This document shows positions 28,663 through 38,515 of a DNA stretch of 64,000 nt, in pieces. The position numbers were made by a program, and so were the translations under genes. Numbering within the stretch: the stretch's first letter is position 1; the number at the start of each line of letters is the position of its first letter. The stretch comes from Metabacillus malikii. GTDB lineage: Bacteria > Bacillota > Bacilli > Bacillales > Bacillaceae. Under the pieces are notes generated by a model. The model saw only the letters and a program-made list of their open reading frames with translations, had not been told where the DNA came from and made no database searches. The stretch is from NCBI RefSeq assembly GCF_030813355.1, contig NZ_JAUSUD010000003.1, forward strand, positions 248,001 through 312,000. The letters are read 5' to 3'.

Positions 28663-30456
28663 ATGGTTCAAAAAATAAAAAACTTTATTCGAAAGTATTT
28701 TTTATACTCTATTAAATCAACGATTAATACGCTCTACTTACCTATCATTATCTTTTTTATTGCTGTTTCTGGATGGGTATCCTCTATGCTTGCAACCGCA
28801 CAAATTGAAGAAAATGCTTATAAAAATGTCAATGATACGATATTCCAGACGAAAAATTATTTAGACTATATGCTTTCAGACGTATTTCAACAACTAGTTT
28901 CAGTTTCAAGCGATCCGAAAATTATTAACCTCGTCGGTACGAAAGAATCAGATATTAAGCCGGAGTACTATGTTGATATCGATAGAAGCTTACAGCTTGT
29001 TTACTCAAGATATAACGTCATCCTCGAATCCGTCTTAATTGATTTAAATGAGGAAGAATTTTTGCTCTATCATAGTGATTATACGTCGAATCCAACTGTA
29101 CCTTATGATTACTATTTTGATAAGTTTAAAGGAAGTAACGAAGGCTTTTATTGGAGAAATATCCACGAAGATAAAATTTTTAACACAAATGATCAAGTGA
29201 TGTCGGTCTTTCGTTTGATTGAAACATCTAATAAAGGGATTGTATTATTTAACTTGCGAGATGAATTTTTCGAACAAGTATTGAATAAATCATTAATTGG
29301 GGAAAACGGATATTTAGCTCTAATTAGTCCTGATGGTAAATTTGAATCGAAAAATGTGAAAAAGGAATATAAGCTAGATAGAAACACATTACAAACAATA
29401 CAAAAACTTGATAAAGAAAGCGGGCAATTTTCCTATGAAAGTGCTGCCTCGGAAGATATGATTGTCATATATGATACGATCGAAGCTAATAATTGGAAGC
29501 TTGCAGCTGTCGTACCGCAAGATGAAATGTTAAATAAAGTAAACTATATTAAACATTCTACAGTATTTTTTATTATCTTAATGATCGTAAGTGCAATCTT
29601 TTTAGCGTCAATCGTAGGAAAGTACATATCAAAGCCTTTTGAAAAAATGGCGAATCAAATGCGTTCAATTAATGAAAAAAGTCTCAGTTTCTATGATGAA
29701 ACATCAGGTCCGGAAGAAATGAAAATCCTTCATAACGGCTTTAAGGAATTACTAACGAAAAGTCAAAACTTGATGGACCAAATCCGCTTAGAACAAGAGG
29801 AGAAACGCCAACTAGAATTTGCAATTATGCATGCACAAATAAACCCGCATTTCCTTTATAATACGCTTTATTCTATTAAAGGGCTATGTGATATGGGACT
29901 TAATAAAGATGCCAGTCAAATGGTCATTGCACTCTCTAGCTTTTTTCGGATAGGTATTAGTAAAGGAAGAGAAATTATTCCGATTAAAGACGAGATTGAA
30001 CATATTAAACACTATTTATTTATTCAAGAAATGCGTTATGGAGATGACTTCTCCTATGAGGTAGATGTAGAACAAGACATTCTCGCCTGCAATATTATTA
30101 AGCTTTCCTTGCAGCCAATCATCGAAAACGCAATCTATCATGGGGTAAAACAAAAGCGAGGGCTAGGGAAAATTACGATTAAGGGTTACGAGTGTGAAGG
30201 GGATATATACCTTGAGGTCGCTGACAACGGAAATGGAATTGAAAAAAATAAATTAGCTGAAATCGTCAAAGAATTAGATGTATCTTTTCAAGAAAAAAAG
30301 AGCTTTATTGGCATAGGCTTAAAAAGCGTACATGAACGAATTAAAATCCACTTTGGTAAACAATACGGCTTAACGATTATGAGTGAACCTGGTCAAGGTA
30401 CAGTCGTAAGAATAACTATTCCCAAAACGAAAGGGGAAATCAACGGGGATGTATAA
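28663..30456 (+). CDS. YesM-like sensor histidine kinase
   Basis: 597 residues from ATG 28663 (GGGAG site; an upstream frame to 28582 has none). TM1 is at ~22-45, then an extracellular dCache-like sensor of ~240 residues, TM2 at ~300-325, HAMP, a His_kinase segment with QINPHFLYNTLYSIKG (His near residue 396) and an HATPase domain with DNGNGIEKNK and GIGLKSVHERI. It overlaps the regulator gene by 8 bp. In Bacillus subtilis YesM/YesN belong to the rhamnogalacturonan (yes) locus, which fits GH105, GH88 and the lyases here. Confidence 0.9.
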   Translation: MVQKIKNFIRKYFLYSIKSTINTLYLPIIIFFIAVSGWVSSMLATAQIEENAYKNVNDTIFQTKNYLDYMLSDVFQQLVSVSSDPKIINLVGTKESDIKPEYYVDIDRSLQLVYSRYNVILESVLIDLNEEEFLLYHSDYTSNPTVPYDYYFDKFKGSNEGFYWRNIHEDKIFNTNDQVMSVFRLIETSNKGIVLFNLRDEFFEQVLNKSLIGENGYLALISPDGKFESKNVKKEYKLDRNTLQTIQKLDKESGQFSYESAASEDMIVIYDTIEANNWKLAAVVPQDEMLNKVNYIKHSTVFFIILMIVSAIFLASIVGKYISKPFEKMANQMRSINEKSLSFYDETSGPEEMKILHNGFKELLTKSQNLMDQIRLEQEEKRQLEFAIMHAQINPHFLYNTLYSIKGLCDMGLNKDASQMVIALSSFFRIGISKGREIIPIKDEIEHIKHYLFIQEMRYGDDFSYEVDVEQDILACNIIKLSLQPIIENAIYHGVKQKRGLGKITIKGYECEGDIYLEVADNGNGIEKNKLAEIVKELDVSFQEKKSFIGIGLKSVHERIKIHFGKQYGLTIMSEPGQGTVVRITIPKTKGEINGDV

Positions 30457-32005
30457 AATGATTGTTGTTGAGGATGATCGGATTATTCGTCGAGGGATTT
30501 GTCAGTCAATCAATTGGGAGGAACAAGGAATAAGTATTGTCGGAGAGGCCGGTGATGGAGAAGTAGCGCTTGAATTAATTGCGAAGGAACAACCGCAAGT
30601 GGTCGTCTCAGATATTAATATGCCATTTATGGACGGCTTGGAAATGGGAAAAAAGATTAAAGAACTAAGTCATGCAACGAGAATTATTTTCCTTACCGGG
30701 TACGAAGATTTTAAATATGCTCAAGAAGCAATTAAACTTAAAGCGTTTGATTATTTATTAAAACCGGTCGACTCCGAACTGCTCCTTAAGAAAGTACAAG
30801 AGGCTTTGGAAGATTGGGAACAAGAGACGAAAAAGGAACGACGCATAAAAGAATCTCTGCCATACCTTCATCAAAGATTTTTCAAAGAATTAGTTAATAA
30901 TGGAGGACAGCAATTTGATGTAGAAAAAGAGTTAGTTGAACTCGGGATTGCGTTAGAAGGACCAGAATATGCGGCAATGCTCGTCCATTCATCGACAGTA
31001 CTAGATGGAAAAACGAAACAGACTGTGACCGACTTGATTTCAGACCTATTTGCAGAGGAAACATATAGCGTCATGGAACTGAATCCTAATGAACATGCAA
31101 TATTACTTTCGCTAACAGATGAATCGGATAAACGAAAAGGGGAACTTGCCCAACAATTATCTCAAATGTTAACCGAACATACTGTAACAATCACGCTTGG
31201 TCGAACATATCCTAACTTATTTGAACTAGGAAAATCACTTGTCGAGTCTCATTTAGCAATGGATGTAAGACATATTATCGGGACAGGACGAATAATCTCT
31301 TTTGAGGACACAGTATCTAGCAATGAAGAAGCCGAAAATTGTTTAAAAGGGCTTGAATTAGAATTGGAAACACAAATTAAGCTAGGAATCCCTGATAAGG
31401 TAAAGGAAACTCTTAATCAATTACATAAAGCAATTATTAACAAAAAGTCTGTGCCGTTAAGTGATTTAAAAATACTAGCTTTAAAGTTTAGTACAATGCT
31501 ATTTTTTGAAGTCGAAAAGTGGAAGAAAGAAGAAGTGAAAAGCTTCAATTCATCAGACATTTATAAAGATATCATTGAAATGAAAACCCTTTCAGATATG
31601 ATTGCGATATTAAATCACCTTATCCAACAATGGTGTGATGCAATGGAGAGAAGCAAGGACAGCAACAACTATAGTCATGTCGACCAAGCAATTAATTATA
31701 TAAAGAAACATTATCATGACAGCACGTTGACCCTTAAAAAGGTAGCAGAATCAATCCATGTTAGTACACCATATTTAAGCAATCTTTTTAAACATGAAAA
31801 GGGATTTAATTTTGGTGAGTATTTGTTGGAGATCAGGATGAAGAAAGCAATGGAAGAGCTGCAAAAAGCGGATATGAAGACGTATGAAGTATGTGAAAAA
31901 GTTGGCTATAATAATCCTCAATACTTCAGCATTTGCTTTAAAAAGTTTACAGGCTATACTCCTGCTGAGTATAAAAAGCAGTTAAATAATGTTTATCGAA
32001 AATGA
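30449..32005 (+). CDS. YesN-like response regulator with AraC DNA-binding domain
   Basis: 518 residues. The receiver domain begins IVVEDDRIIRRG with phospho-acceptor Asp55 in VVSDINMPFMDG and the conserved Lys in FDYLLKPVDSELL. A long middle region follows, then an AraC HTH pair at the C-terminus (LKKVAESIHVSTPYLSNLFK and VGYNNPQYFSICFKKFTGY). Its start overlaps the kinase gene. It probably activates the downstream GH88-DUF2264 genes, since their start sites follow its stop by ten bases with no terminator. Confidence 0.92.
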   Translation: MYKMIVVEDDRIIRRGICQSINWEEQGISIVGEAGDGEVALELIAKEQPQVVVSDINMPFMDGLEMGKKIKELSHATRIIFLTGYEDFKYAQEAIKLKAFDYLLKPVDSELLLKKVQEALEDWEQETKKERRIKESLPYLHQRFFKELVNNGGQQFDVEKELVELGIALEGPEYAAMLVHSSTVLDGKTKQTVTDLISDLFAEETYSVMELNPNEHAILLSLTDESDKRKGELAQQLSQMLTEHTVTITLGRTYPNLFELGKSLVESHLAMDVRHIIGTGRIISFEDTVSSNEEAENCLKGLELELETQIKLGIPDKVKETLNQLHKAIINKKSVPLSDLKILALKFSTMLFFEVEKWKKEEVKSFNSSDIYKDIIEMKTLSDMIAILNHLIQQWCDAMERSKDSNNYSHVDQAINYIKKHYHDSTLTLKKVAESIHVSTPYLSNLFKHEKGFNFGEYLLEIRMKKAMEELQKADMKTYEVCEKVGYNNPQYFSICFKKFTGYTPAEYKKQLNNVYRK

Positions 32006-32015
32006 GGTGAAGAAC

Positions 32016-33137
32016 ATGACAGAACAATGGGTTGATGATGCATTAAAAATGGTTCAAATGAAACTTGAAAAAACAAGTAAGCGAATCGGAGCGAACTTTC
32101 CGCATGCAAGTGTAGGAGGGATATATCAGTTAGAGCCGCCGCACTGGTGGACTGCAGGCTTTTGGCCAGGTCTATTATGGTTAGTATATCGTGAAACGAA
32201 GGATGAATCGCTAAGGCAGCTTGCTGAACAGTGTGAGGAGAAACTTGATAAAGTGATTACTGACTATTATCGATTAGACCATGACATGGGGTTTATGTGG
32301 ACATTAACAAGTGTCGCAAATTATAAAACGAACGGAACTGAACAATCGAAACGACGTGCTTTATTAGTAGCCAATTTATTAGCAGGAAGATTTAATGCAA
32401 AAGGAAACTTTATTCGAGCATGGAACCCGTGGCATGAAGACGAGGATAATTCCGGCTGGGCGATTATTGATTGTGTCATGAATTTACCGTTATTGTTTTG
32501 GGCATCTGAAGTAACAGGCGATCCAAGATTCGAAATCATTGCTGAGAAACATGGTGACACGGTATTGGACCATTTTATTCGAAAGGATGGGTCAGTCCAT
32601 CATATTATTCGCTTTGATGCGAAGACTGGTGAGAAAATCGAAGCAATTGGCGGACAAGGCTATGGACCTGATTCGGCTTGGTCAAGAGGAGCTGCCTGGG
32701 CAATTTACGGCTTAGCTTTATTGTATCGGAATACGAAGTCTGAACGCTTTTTACAAGCAGCTAAAAGCGTGTCACACTTTTTTATCGCCAACCTGCCGGA
32801 AGACGATGTCCCACATTGGGATTTTCGCCTGCCTGACCATATCACATGCTTTCGTGATACATCAGCAGGAGCAATCGCAGCATGTGGATTACTTTTGCTA
32901 GCTGATTTAGTTGCACCAACAGAGAAAAATACGTACAAAAAAGCCGGTATAAACATTCTGCGCTCGTTATATGAAAATTATGGGGCTTGGTATGATGAAA
33001 CTGAGGAAGGTCTTATTTTAAGTGGCACAAGTCACTATCCTGAAGGTAAAAACATCGATGTTCCGCTTATATATGGAGACTATTATTTTGTCGAAGGACT
33101 CACAATGTTAAAAGGAAACCGGCAGCTGTTTTGGTAA
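32016..33137 (+). CDS. GH88 unsaturated glucuronyl hydrolase
   Basis: 373 residues. ATG 32016 has GAGGTGA just upstream; an in-frame start at 31989 lies within the regulator gene. No signal peptide. Family markers: HWWTAGFWPGLLWLVYR, GFMWTLTSVANY, and SGWAIIDCVMNLPLLFWAS with Asp152 near the position of the catalytic Asp149 that I recall for the Bacillus GL1 enzyme. It hydrolyses delta-4,5-unsaturated uronyl ends of oligosaccharides made by lyases. It is co-transcribed with YesMN-like genes and the DUF2264 gene. Confidence 0.88.
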   Translation: MTEQWVDDALKMVQMKLEKTSKRIGANFPHASVGGIYQLEPPHWWTAGFWPGLLWLVYRETKDESLRQLAEQCEEKLDKVITDYYRLDHDMGFMWTLTSVANYKTNGTEQSKRRALLVANLLAGRFNAKGNFIRAWNPWHEDEDNSGWAIIDCVMNLPLLFWASEVTGDPRFEIIAEKHGDTVLDHFIRKDGSVHHIIRFDAKTGEKIEAIGGQGYGPDSAWSRGAAWAIYGLALLYRNTKSERFLQAAKSVSHFFIANLPEDDVPHWDFRLPDHITCFRDTSAGAIAACGLLLLADLVAPTEKNTYKKAGINILRSLYENYGAWYDETEEGLILSGTSHYPEGKNIDVPLIYGDYYFVEGLTMLKGNRQLFW

Positions 33138-33166
33138 GCTCATCTACTAGTAGGAGGGATTATCCT

Positions 33167-35005
33167 ATGCAAACAATAAGCAGTAATAAGCTAAAAACGA
33201 GAGAAGAAGTTCGACAAGCATTAAAACAAATAGTTGAACAAATAAAGCCTCATTATAGCAAAGGGCATGCTATATTGAAACTAGGCAACAATGGCTCTGC
33301 CTTTTCAGATAAAGTTGCTGGAATGGAGGGCTTTTCCAGGATCTTATGGGGACTAGCACCAATGCTTGCAGGTGAAGATGAAGAGTATGATATTTGGGAC
33401 CACCATATTCAAGGGATAAAAAACGGAACAAACCGACAGCATGAAGAATATTGGGGAGAGCTTAATGACTATGACCAACGAAGTGTTGAAATGGCAGTAT
33501 TCGGCCTAGCTCTGTTACTTATTCCACATAAACTATGGGATCCGTTAAGCAGTGATGAAAAGCAGAACCTATCTGAATGGCTTCAGCAAATTAATCGAGT
33601 AGAAGTCCATGATTGCAACTGGTTGTTCTTCCCTATCTTAGTCAACCTAGGACTAAAACATGTCGGTGAGCCTTACAGTAGCAGCGTGATAGAACGAAAC
33701 TTAACGAGGATCGATGAGTTTTACTTAGGCAATGGCTGGTATGAAGATGGAATAAACGGTCATGCAGATTATTATGGTCCTTTTGCAATTCACTTTTACT
33801 CCCTTATTTATGCAAAATATATGGAACGAGAAGACCCTCTCCGCGCAAAACGTTATAAACAGAGAGCGGAACAATTTGCTCAAGAGTTTATTTATTGGTT
33901 TGCGAGTGACGGATCTGCAATCCCATATGGGCGAAGCTTAACGTATCGATTTGCCCAATCCGCCTTCTGGAGCGCCGCTGTTTTTGCAGGAATTTCGCCG
34001 TTTTCACTAGGGGTGATGAAAGGAATCATCTTAAGAAATTTACGCTATTGGTTCAGACAACCAATCTTTAATGAACAAGGAATACTTACTGTTGGTTACC
34101 ACTATCAAAATCTTATCATGGCAGAAAACTACAACTCATCTGGTTCACCGTATTGGGCATTAAAAACATTTTTACCGTTAGCATTAGCAACTGACGACCC
34201 TTTTTGGCTTGCAGAAGAGGAGCCACTACCTCCATTAAAAAATAATAAGATACAAAACCAACCACATATGGTCTTATGTAGAAATAAGTCAAATAACCAT
34301 ATTCTTGCCTTCAACACTGGACATCCTACAACGAATGAACATACGCATACATCTGCAAAATATGAAAAGTTTGTCTATTCAAATGTTTTCGGATTTAGTG
34401 TCCCACGGGCAGAATGGGGTCTTGGACAAGGTGCATTTGATTCGACACTTGCAGTTAGTGAAGGCGATAATCTCTATCGTGTGAAACGAACATCCACATA
34501 CTATGAAATAGCTGAACATTACATGCTTACAAAATGGAATCCATGGACCGATGTTAATGTGAAGACATGGATTGTCCCAGGTAATCCTTGGCATATTCGT
34601 ATTCATTGTATTCAAACAAACAGAGCGTTACATACTGCAGAAGGCGGTTTTGCTCTAGGGTTAGAAGAGGAAAATTATCCGATCAAACGTGATGAGAACG
34701 GCTGCTTTGTAGAAAATAAGAATGCTCAAAGTGGTGTAGTCATTTTACATGGCACTGGAACAAGTACGCCACTCTTCCCAAATGCAAACACAAACATCCT
34801 TCATCAACGAACAGTCATTCCGACAATTCAAACGGAAGTACCAATTGGTGAAACATGGCTCGCACATGCTGTCTATGGCAATATGGGTACTGGTACTGAT
34901 GTAGAAAGCTATAGTGAGCGACCAAAACTAACAATCAATGAAAACAGGATTGAAATTCACCTTTTAAAGGGTGAACCACCTATTTTGATTGATATGAAAG
35001 GCTAG
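33167..35005 (+). CDS. DUF2264-domain protein, probable intracellular glycoside hydrolase
   Basis: 612 residues. ATG 33167 follows TAGGAGGG. The DUF2264 region starts near residue 15: GMEGFSRILWGLAPMLAG, an (alpha/alpha) toroid with WLFFPILVNLGLK and GWYEDGINGHADYYGPFAIH, then a C-terminal beta-rich part. I recall this family as CAZy GH154 with a beta-glucuronidase reported; this should be verified. No signal peptide. As the last gene of the YesMN-like operon it should act on imported acidic oligosaccharides. Confidence 0.8.
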   Translation: MQTISSNKLKTREEVRQALKQIVEQIKPHYSKGHAILKLGNNGSAFSDKVAGMEGFSRILWGLAPMLAGEDEEYDIWDHHIQGIKNGTNRQHEEYWGELNDYDQRSVEMAVFGLALLLIPHKLWDPLSSDEKQNLSEWLQQINRVEVHDCNWLFFPILVNLGLKHVGEPYSSSVIERNLTRIDEFYLGNGWYEDGINGHADYYGPFAIHFYSLIYAKYMEREDPLRAKRYKQRAEQFAQEFIYWFASDGSAIPYGRSLTYRFAQSAFWSAAVFAGISPFSLGVMKGIILRNLRYWFRQPIFNEQGILTVGYHYQNLIMAENYNSSGSPYWALKTFLPLALATDDPFWLAEEEPLPPLKNNKIQNQPHMVLCRNKSNNHILAFNTGHPTTNEHTHTSAKYEKFVYSNVFGFSVPRAEWGLGQGAFDSTLAVSEGDNLYRVKRTSTYYEIAEHYMLTKWNPWTDVNVKTWIVPGNPWHIRIHCIQTNRALHTAEGGFALGLEEENYPIKRDENGCFVENKNAQSGVVILHGTGTSTPLFPNANTNILHQRTVIPTIQTEVPIGETWLAHAVYGNMGTGTDVESYSERPKLTINENRIEIHLLKGEPPILIDMKG

Positions 35006-35025
35006 AATATTCCTAGTTTGAAACG

Positions 35026-35063
35026 TAAAGGGTATCCAGTGAGTGCACTGAATACCCTTTTTC
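35026..35063. terminator. Terminator at the end of the YesMN-GH88-DUF2264 operon
   Basis: AAAGGGTAT pairs with ATACCCTTT and runs into T's; also usable from the convergent coat-protein gene. Confidence 0.85.
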
Positions 35064-35065
35064 AA

Positions 35066-35404
35066 TTAATCTGTATTACGACAATTCATTCGGCGACATC
35101 GAGGGTTATTCAAGTCACTACCACAATTAAAGTTTTCAACAACCGTATCATTTACATTGGAAACTTCTACTGGATAATAGTGTTCAATGCGATAAACATC
35201 ACGGTTAACATTAACTACATTAGTAGGATGGATATGTCTTACAACATGGGGATTAATCGTTGTATTTACAATTGTACGTGTAGGATCCACGATATCAGGC
35301 TCCTGTTGCGTAGGATTAACTGTCGTATTATTCACATTCTCATTATTATTTTGCTCACAAGTACGATAAACTTTTCTTTTTTTCTTCTTAAAATGACGTC
35401 CCAT
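35066..35404 (-). CDS. CotD-like spore coat protein
   Basis: 112 residues. ATG 35404 has GGAGGAG five to six bases upstream. A lysine-rich start (GRHFKKKKRKVYR) and an Asn/Thr-rich middle lead to HIHPTNVVNVNRDVYRIEHY and ENFNCGSDLNNPRCRR. The HIHP, HYYPVEVSNV and C-terminal Cys-Gly pattern resembles inner coat protein CotD, though the His content is lower. It would be made in the mother cell late in sporulation. No promoter could be assigned with confidence. Confidence 0.65.
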   Translation of the reverse strand: MGRHFKKKKRKVYRTCEQNNNENVNNTTVNPTQQEPDIVDPTRTIVNTTINPHVVRHIHPTNVVNVNRDVYRIEHYYPVEVSNVNDTVVENFNCGSDLNNPRCRRMNCRNTD

Positions 35405-35804
35405 TAATACTCCTCCTTCCATATCGCTATAGTATAAACTATGGAACTTAGGAGAGAAGGGTCTGTGTAATTGAATCAGTAGAAATGAAATATGCTTTTT
35501 AACTACTAAAGAGTTGTTCTAGGGGAGTAGAAAACTTAATAGGAAATTACAAAATAATTGTCGTGATTGGTGTGAACGGCAAATAACTTGTCTCAAACTA
35601 TAAATAAATGATTGTAGGATGTCATATTTTATGTGGGAGTGTGCAACGAAATAATATGCATATTGACTTGAAGCTATAGGATACTCTATTAAATATCTTT
35701 AAATACTAATGAAACTAGATTCAGGTAGAAGTACTTATTCTGGGAAACTAAATTATAACTTTTATAAACTTTTGGAGAGGCATCTATAGCAATGTCTATA
35801 ATAA

Positions 35805-36600
35805 TGTCGGTGAAGCCGAAAAACATAGAGATAACGAGTGAAATCCGTTATATGAGTTAGATGAATCAGGGAATATTCGTAAATATTTGAGAAACCTGAT
35901 TCATCAAGGATATGATGAAACCCAAAACAATTATGACTGAATGAAGTAATGACCCTTCTTTTGCCTCATGAAGACCAAAATAAAAATTGTTGAAAGAAGA
36001 AATGTCCTTCATCGAGCTTATGAAGACCAAAATGAAATTAGCTGAAAGAAGAAATGTCCTTCATCAAGCTTATGAAGACCAAAATAATATTAGCTGAAAG
36101 AAGAAATGTCCTTCATCCGCCTCATGAAGACCAAAATGAAATTAGCTGAATGGAAAAATGTCCTTCATCAAGCTTATGAAGACCAAAAAAAAAATAGCTG
36201 AAAGAAGAAATGTCCTTCATCGAGCTTATGAAGACCAAAATGAAATTAGCTGAAAGAAGAAATGTCCTTCATCAAGCTTATGAAGACCAAAAAAAAATAG
36301 CTGAAAGAAGAAATGTCCTTCATCCAGCTTATGAAGACCAAAATGAAATTAGCTGAAAGAAGAAATGTCCTTCATCGAGCTTATGAAGACCAAAATGAAA
36401 TTAGCTGAAAGAAGAAATGTCCTTCATCGAGCTTATGAAGACCAAAATGAAATTAGTTGAAAGAAGAAATGTCCTTCATCCGCCTCATGAAGACCAAAAC
36501 GATCATGTCCGAATGAAAAAGCAACCTTCATCCATCCTATGAATTCCATGAGCAATAACATCCATTGTCTAATGAAGTCCAAACAAAAGTCCTTCATCAA
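35805..36600. repeat. Tandem array 3: ~52-bp units
   Basis: Eleven clear units carry GAAGACC at 35970, 36022, 36074, 36126, 36178, 36230, 36282, 36333, 36385, 36437 and 36489 (steps 52, one 51). Unit: GAAGACCAAAATGAAATTAG, CTGAAAGAAGAAATGTCC, TTCATCGAGCTTAT. Decayed units precede it (35814, 35863, 35917) and follow it (36541). Junctions give CTTCAT-N7-ATGAAG. The 1.27-kb gap 35405-36674 has no gene. Confidence 0.93.
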
Positions 36601-36674
36601 AAATGAAGGACAAACAAATACGTGCCTATTAAAATCGATCATCAAAGATCATCAAAATAAATAAATACACTACT

Positions 36675-37274
36675 CTATTTAAACCAGCCCTTCTCTTTCG
36701 ACTGTGTAATAGCTTCAATGCGGTTTTTTACATCGAGCTTTTCTAATATAGTAGAAATGTAGTTTCGAACTGTACCAGTTTTGATGCTGAGCTGGTCGGC
36801 GATTTCTTTCGTGTTTTTTCCATCAGCGACGAGTTCTAGAACTTCTTTTTCCCGTTCTGTTAATGGATTTTCTTCACTGTATATGTCATCCATTAGTTCG
36901 GGAGCATAGATACGTCTGCCGGACATGATGCTGCGTATCGAGCTGGCGAGTTCTTCACTGGGGCTGTCTTTTAGGAGATAGCCGCTTACTCCTGCTTTTA
37001 AGGCACGTTGGAAGTAGCCAGAGCGAGAGAATGTTGTTAAGATAAGTACTTTACAGCCAAAGCCTTTTAGCTGTTCAGCTGCCTCAAGTCCGGTCATACC
37101 AGGCATTTCGATATCCATAATACATATATCCGGTTTTTCCTTTTGAACAAGTGCAATGGCTTCCTTCCCGTCACTTGCTTTGCCGACTACTTCCATGTCG
37201 TCTTCTAAATTCAGCAGTGAACCTAACGCGCCTAATAGCATCTGTTGGTCTTCGGCGATGACAATGCGTATCAT
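36675..37274 (-). CDS. desR: DesR-like response regulator
   Basis: 199 residues. The receiver domain has Asp54 in CIMDIEMPGM and the conserved Lys in GVSGYLLKDS; a LuxR/NarL HTH (LTEREKEVLELVADGKNTKE) lies at the C-terminus. Length and Asp position agree with Bacillus subtilis DesR, which activates the desaturase gene when membranes are too ordered in the cold. It lies 12 bp after the kinase gene, downstream of des. Confidence 0.9.
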   Translation of the reverse strand: MIRIVIAEDQQMLLGALGSLLNLEDDMEVVGKASDGKEAIALVQKEKPDICIMDIEMPGMTGLEAAEQLKGFGCKVLILTTFSRSGYFQRALKAGVSGYLLKDSPSEELASSIRSIMSGRRIYAPELMDDIYSEENPLTEREKEVLELVADGKNTKEIADQLSIKTGTVRNYISTILEKLDVKNRIEAITQSKEKGWFK

Positions 37275-37286
37275 TTAAATACCTCC

Positions 37287-38417
37287 TCAATCAGACCCTT
37301 TTGCAGAAGTGGGTACATTAATAATAAGGGTCGTTCCATCTTTTGAATCGATTTGTAATGAGCCATTTACAAATTCTAGTCGTTCTTTCATTCCTGATAG
37401 ACCATTTCCTTTTGTGAAGTTATCGTTCGTAATGCTGCCAATCCCATTATCCTTAATGACCATCTCAACGTCTGTTAATGATTGTTGAATTGAAATGATA
37501 CAAGTAGATGCTTGACTATGCCTCACCACATTATTGATTGCTTCCTTCAAACACATACTTAGGATATTTTCTGTTAACAATGGTACGTTTTCTAATGGTT
37601 CTGAGGTACATTCAAATGAAATTTCAGCCGCTGTTAACATCTTTTTTACATGGTCAATTTCCTCAACTAAACGAATACCACGCATTTGTGAGACGATTTT
37701 TCGTACCTCATTTAAAGCAGATCGTGCCGTTTGCTGGACGTCTTTCATTTCATTCCGTGCTTTTTCCGGATCCTTGTAGATGAGCTTTCTAGCTAAATCA
37801 CTTTTTAAACCAATCATCGAAAGCTTTTGTCCTAATGTGTCGTGTAAATCCCGTGCGATTCTTTGTCTCTCTTCAATTTTCACTAGTTCAGAAATACGTT
37901 TATTTGCATCCTCGAGTTTTTCCTGAAGCTGGCCACGTTCGTTTCGATTGTAAATGCTGAAAGGCAATAGTATCGCACTAATGCAACTTAAGATGACAAA
38001 GGGAAATTGTTGTAATAGCAATTGTTCATGTAAGAAGAAGCTGGCATTAATGCCTGCTGCTGCTGTTACTAAATGGATAATATACAATGTCATAAATGCA
38101 ATTCGATCTTTTATATTTCCGATAAAATAAGCGATGTAAAAGGAAAAATAAAAATAATTAAAGAGATAGGTAGTTGCAAAGGATATTCCGATAAGGACGA
38201 TTGCTAATACATATACACGCCAGCCATTCGAAATAAATGAGTATCGGAACGTAATGAAAAATAATATCGTTAAACTAATTCCAACCGCGATTTCAATAGT
38301 AGACGATGATTGAAAGATAAAATAGAACGGTAAAATGCTGAGAAAAGCCCATATATATGGTGAAATACCATTACCCTTTTGAAAATGAAGCAGCTTCCTT
38401 TTTTTTAGACGAAACAT
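37287..38417 (-). CDS. desK: DesK-like membrane thermosensor histidine kinase
   Basis: 376 residues. ATG 38417 has AAGGAGAG upstream; the longer frame to 38441 overlaps the terminator. About five membrane segments fill residues ~20-165, with no extracellular domain, as in DesK. Then come a coiled linker and the DHp motif EERQRIARDLHDTLGQKLS (phospho-His192) and an HATPase domain with NNVVRHSQAS and DNGIGSITNDNFTKGNGLSG. It is expected to switch between kinase and phosphatase with membrane thickness. Behind the des terminator it may be expressed by read-through. Confidence 0.9.
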   Translation of the reverse strand: MFRLKKRKLLHFQKGNGISPYIWAFLSILPFYFIFQSSSTIEIAVGISLTILFFITFRYSFISNGWRVYVLAIVLIGISFATTYLFNYFYFSFYIAYFIGNIKDRIAFMTLYIIHLVTAAAGINASFFLHEQLLLQQFPFVILSCISAILLPFSIYNRNERGQLQEKLEDANKRISELVKIEERQRIARDLHDTLGQKLSMIGLKSDLARKLIYKDPEKARNEMKDVQQTARSALNEVRKIVSQMRGIRLVEEIDHVKKMLTAAEISFECTSEPLENVPLLTENILSMCLKEAINNVVRHSQASTCIISIQQSLTDVEMVIKDNGIGSITNDNFTKGNGLSGMKERLEFVNGSLQIDSKDGTTLIINVPTSAKGSD

Positions 38418-38433
38418 ACTCTCTCCTTTAAAT

Positions 38434-38462
38434 AAAAGCAATTGGATTAACCAATTGCTTTT
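38434..38462 (-). terminator. Terminator between des and desK
   Basis: A perfect 12-bp stem AAAAGCAATTGG/CCAATTGCTTTT with a five-base loop precedes ATTT on the minus strand and abuts the desK ribosome binding site, so it may also limit desK translation. Confidence 0.75.
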
Positions 38463-38515
38463 CGTTAGCTATGTCTTTTATATAAGTGTTTACGATGTTA
38501 GTTTATCATAGACGA

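Noticed and set aside
35018-35407. 129-codon plus-strand frame opposite the CotD-like gene
   Set aside because: It starts inside the terminator, and the minus strand has the better ribosome binding site and a coat-protein pattern.
35914-36560. CRISPR array interpretation of arrays 3 and 4 (dyad plus spacer)
   Set aside because: The parts between dyads are themselves repeated rather than unique, the period is unlike repeat-spacer units of known types, and no cas gene is in the window.
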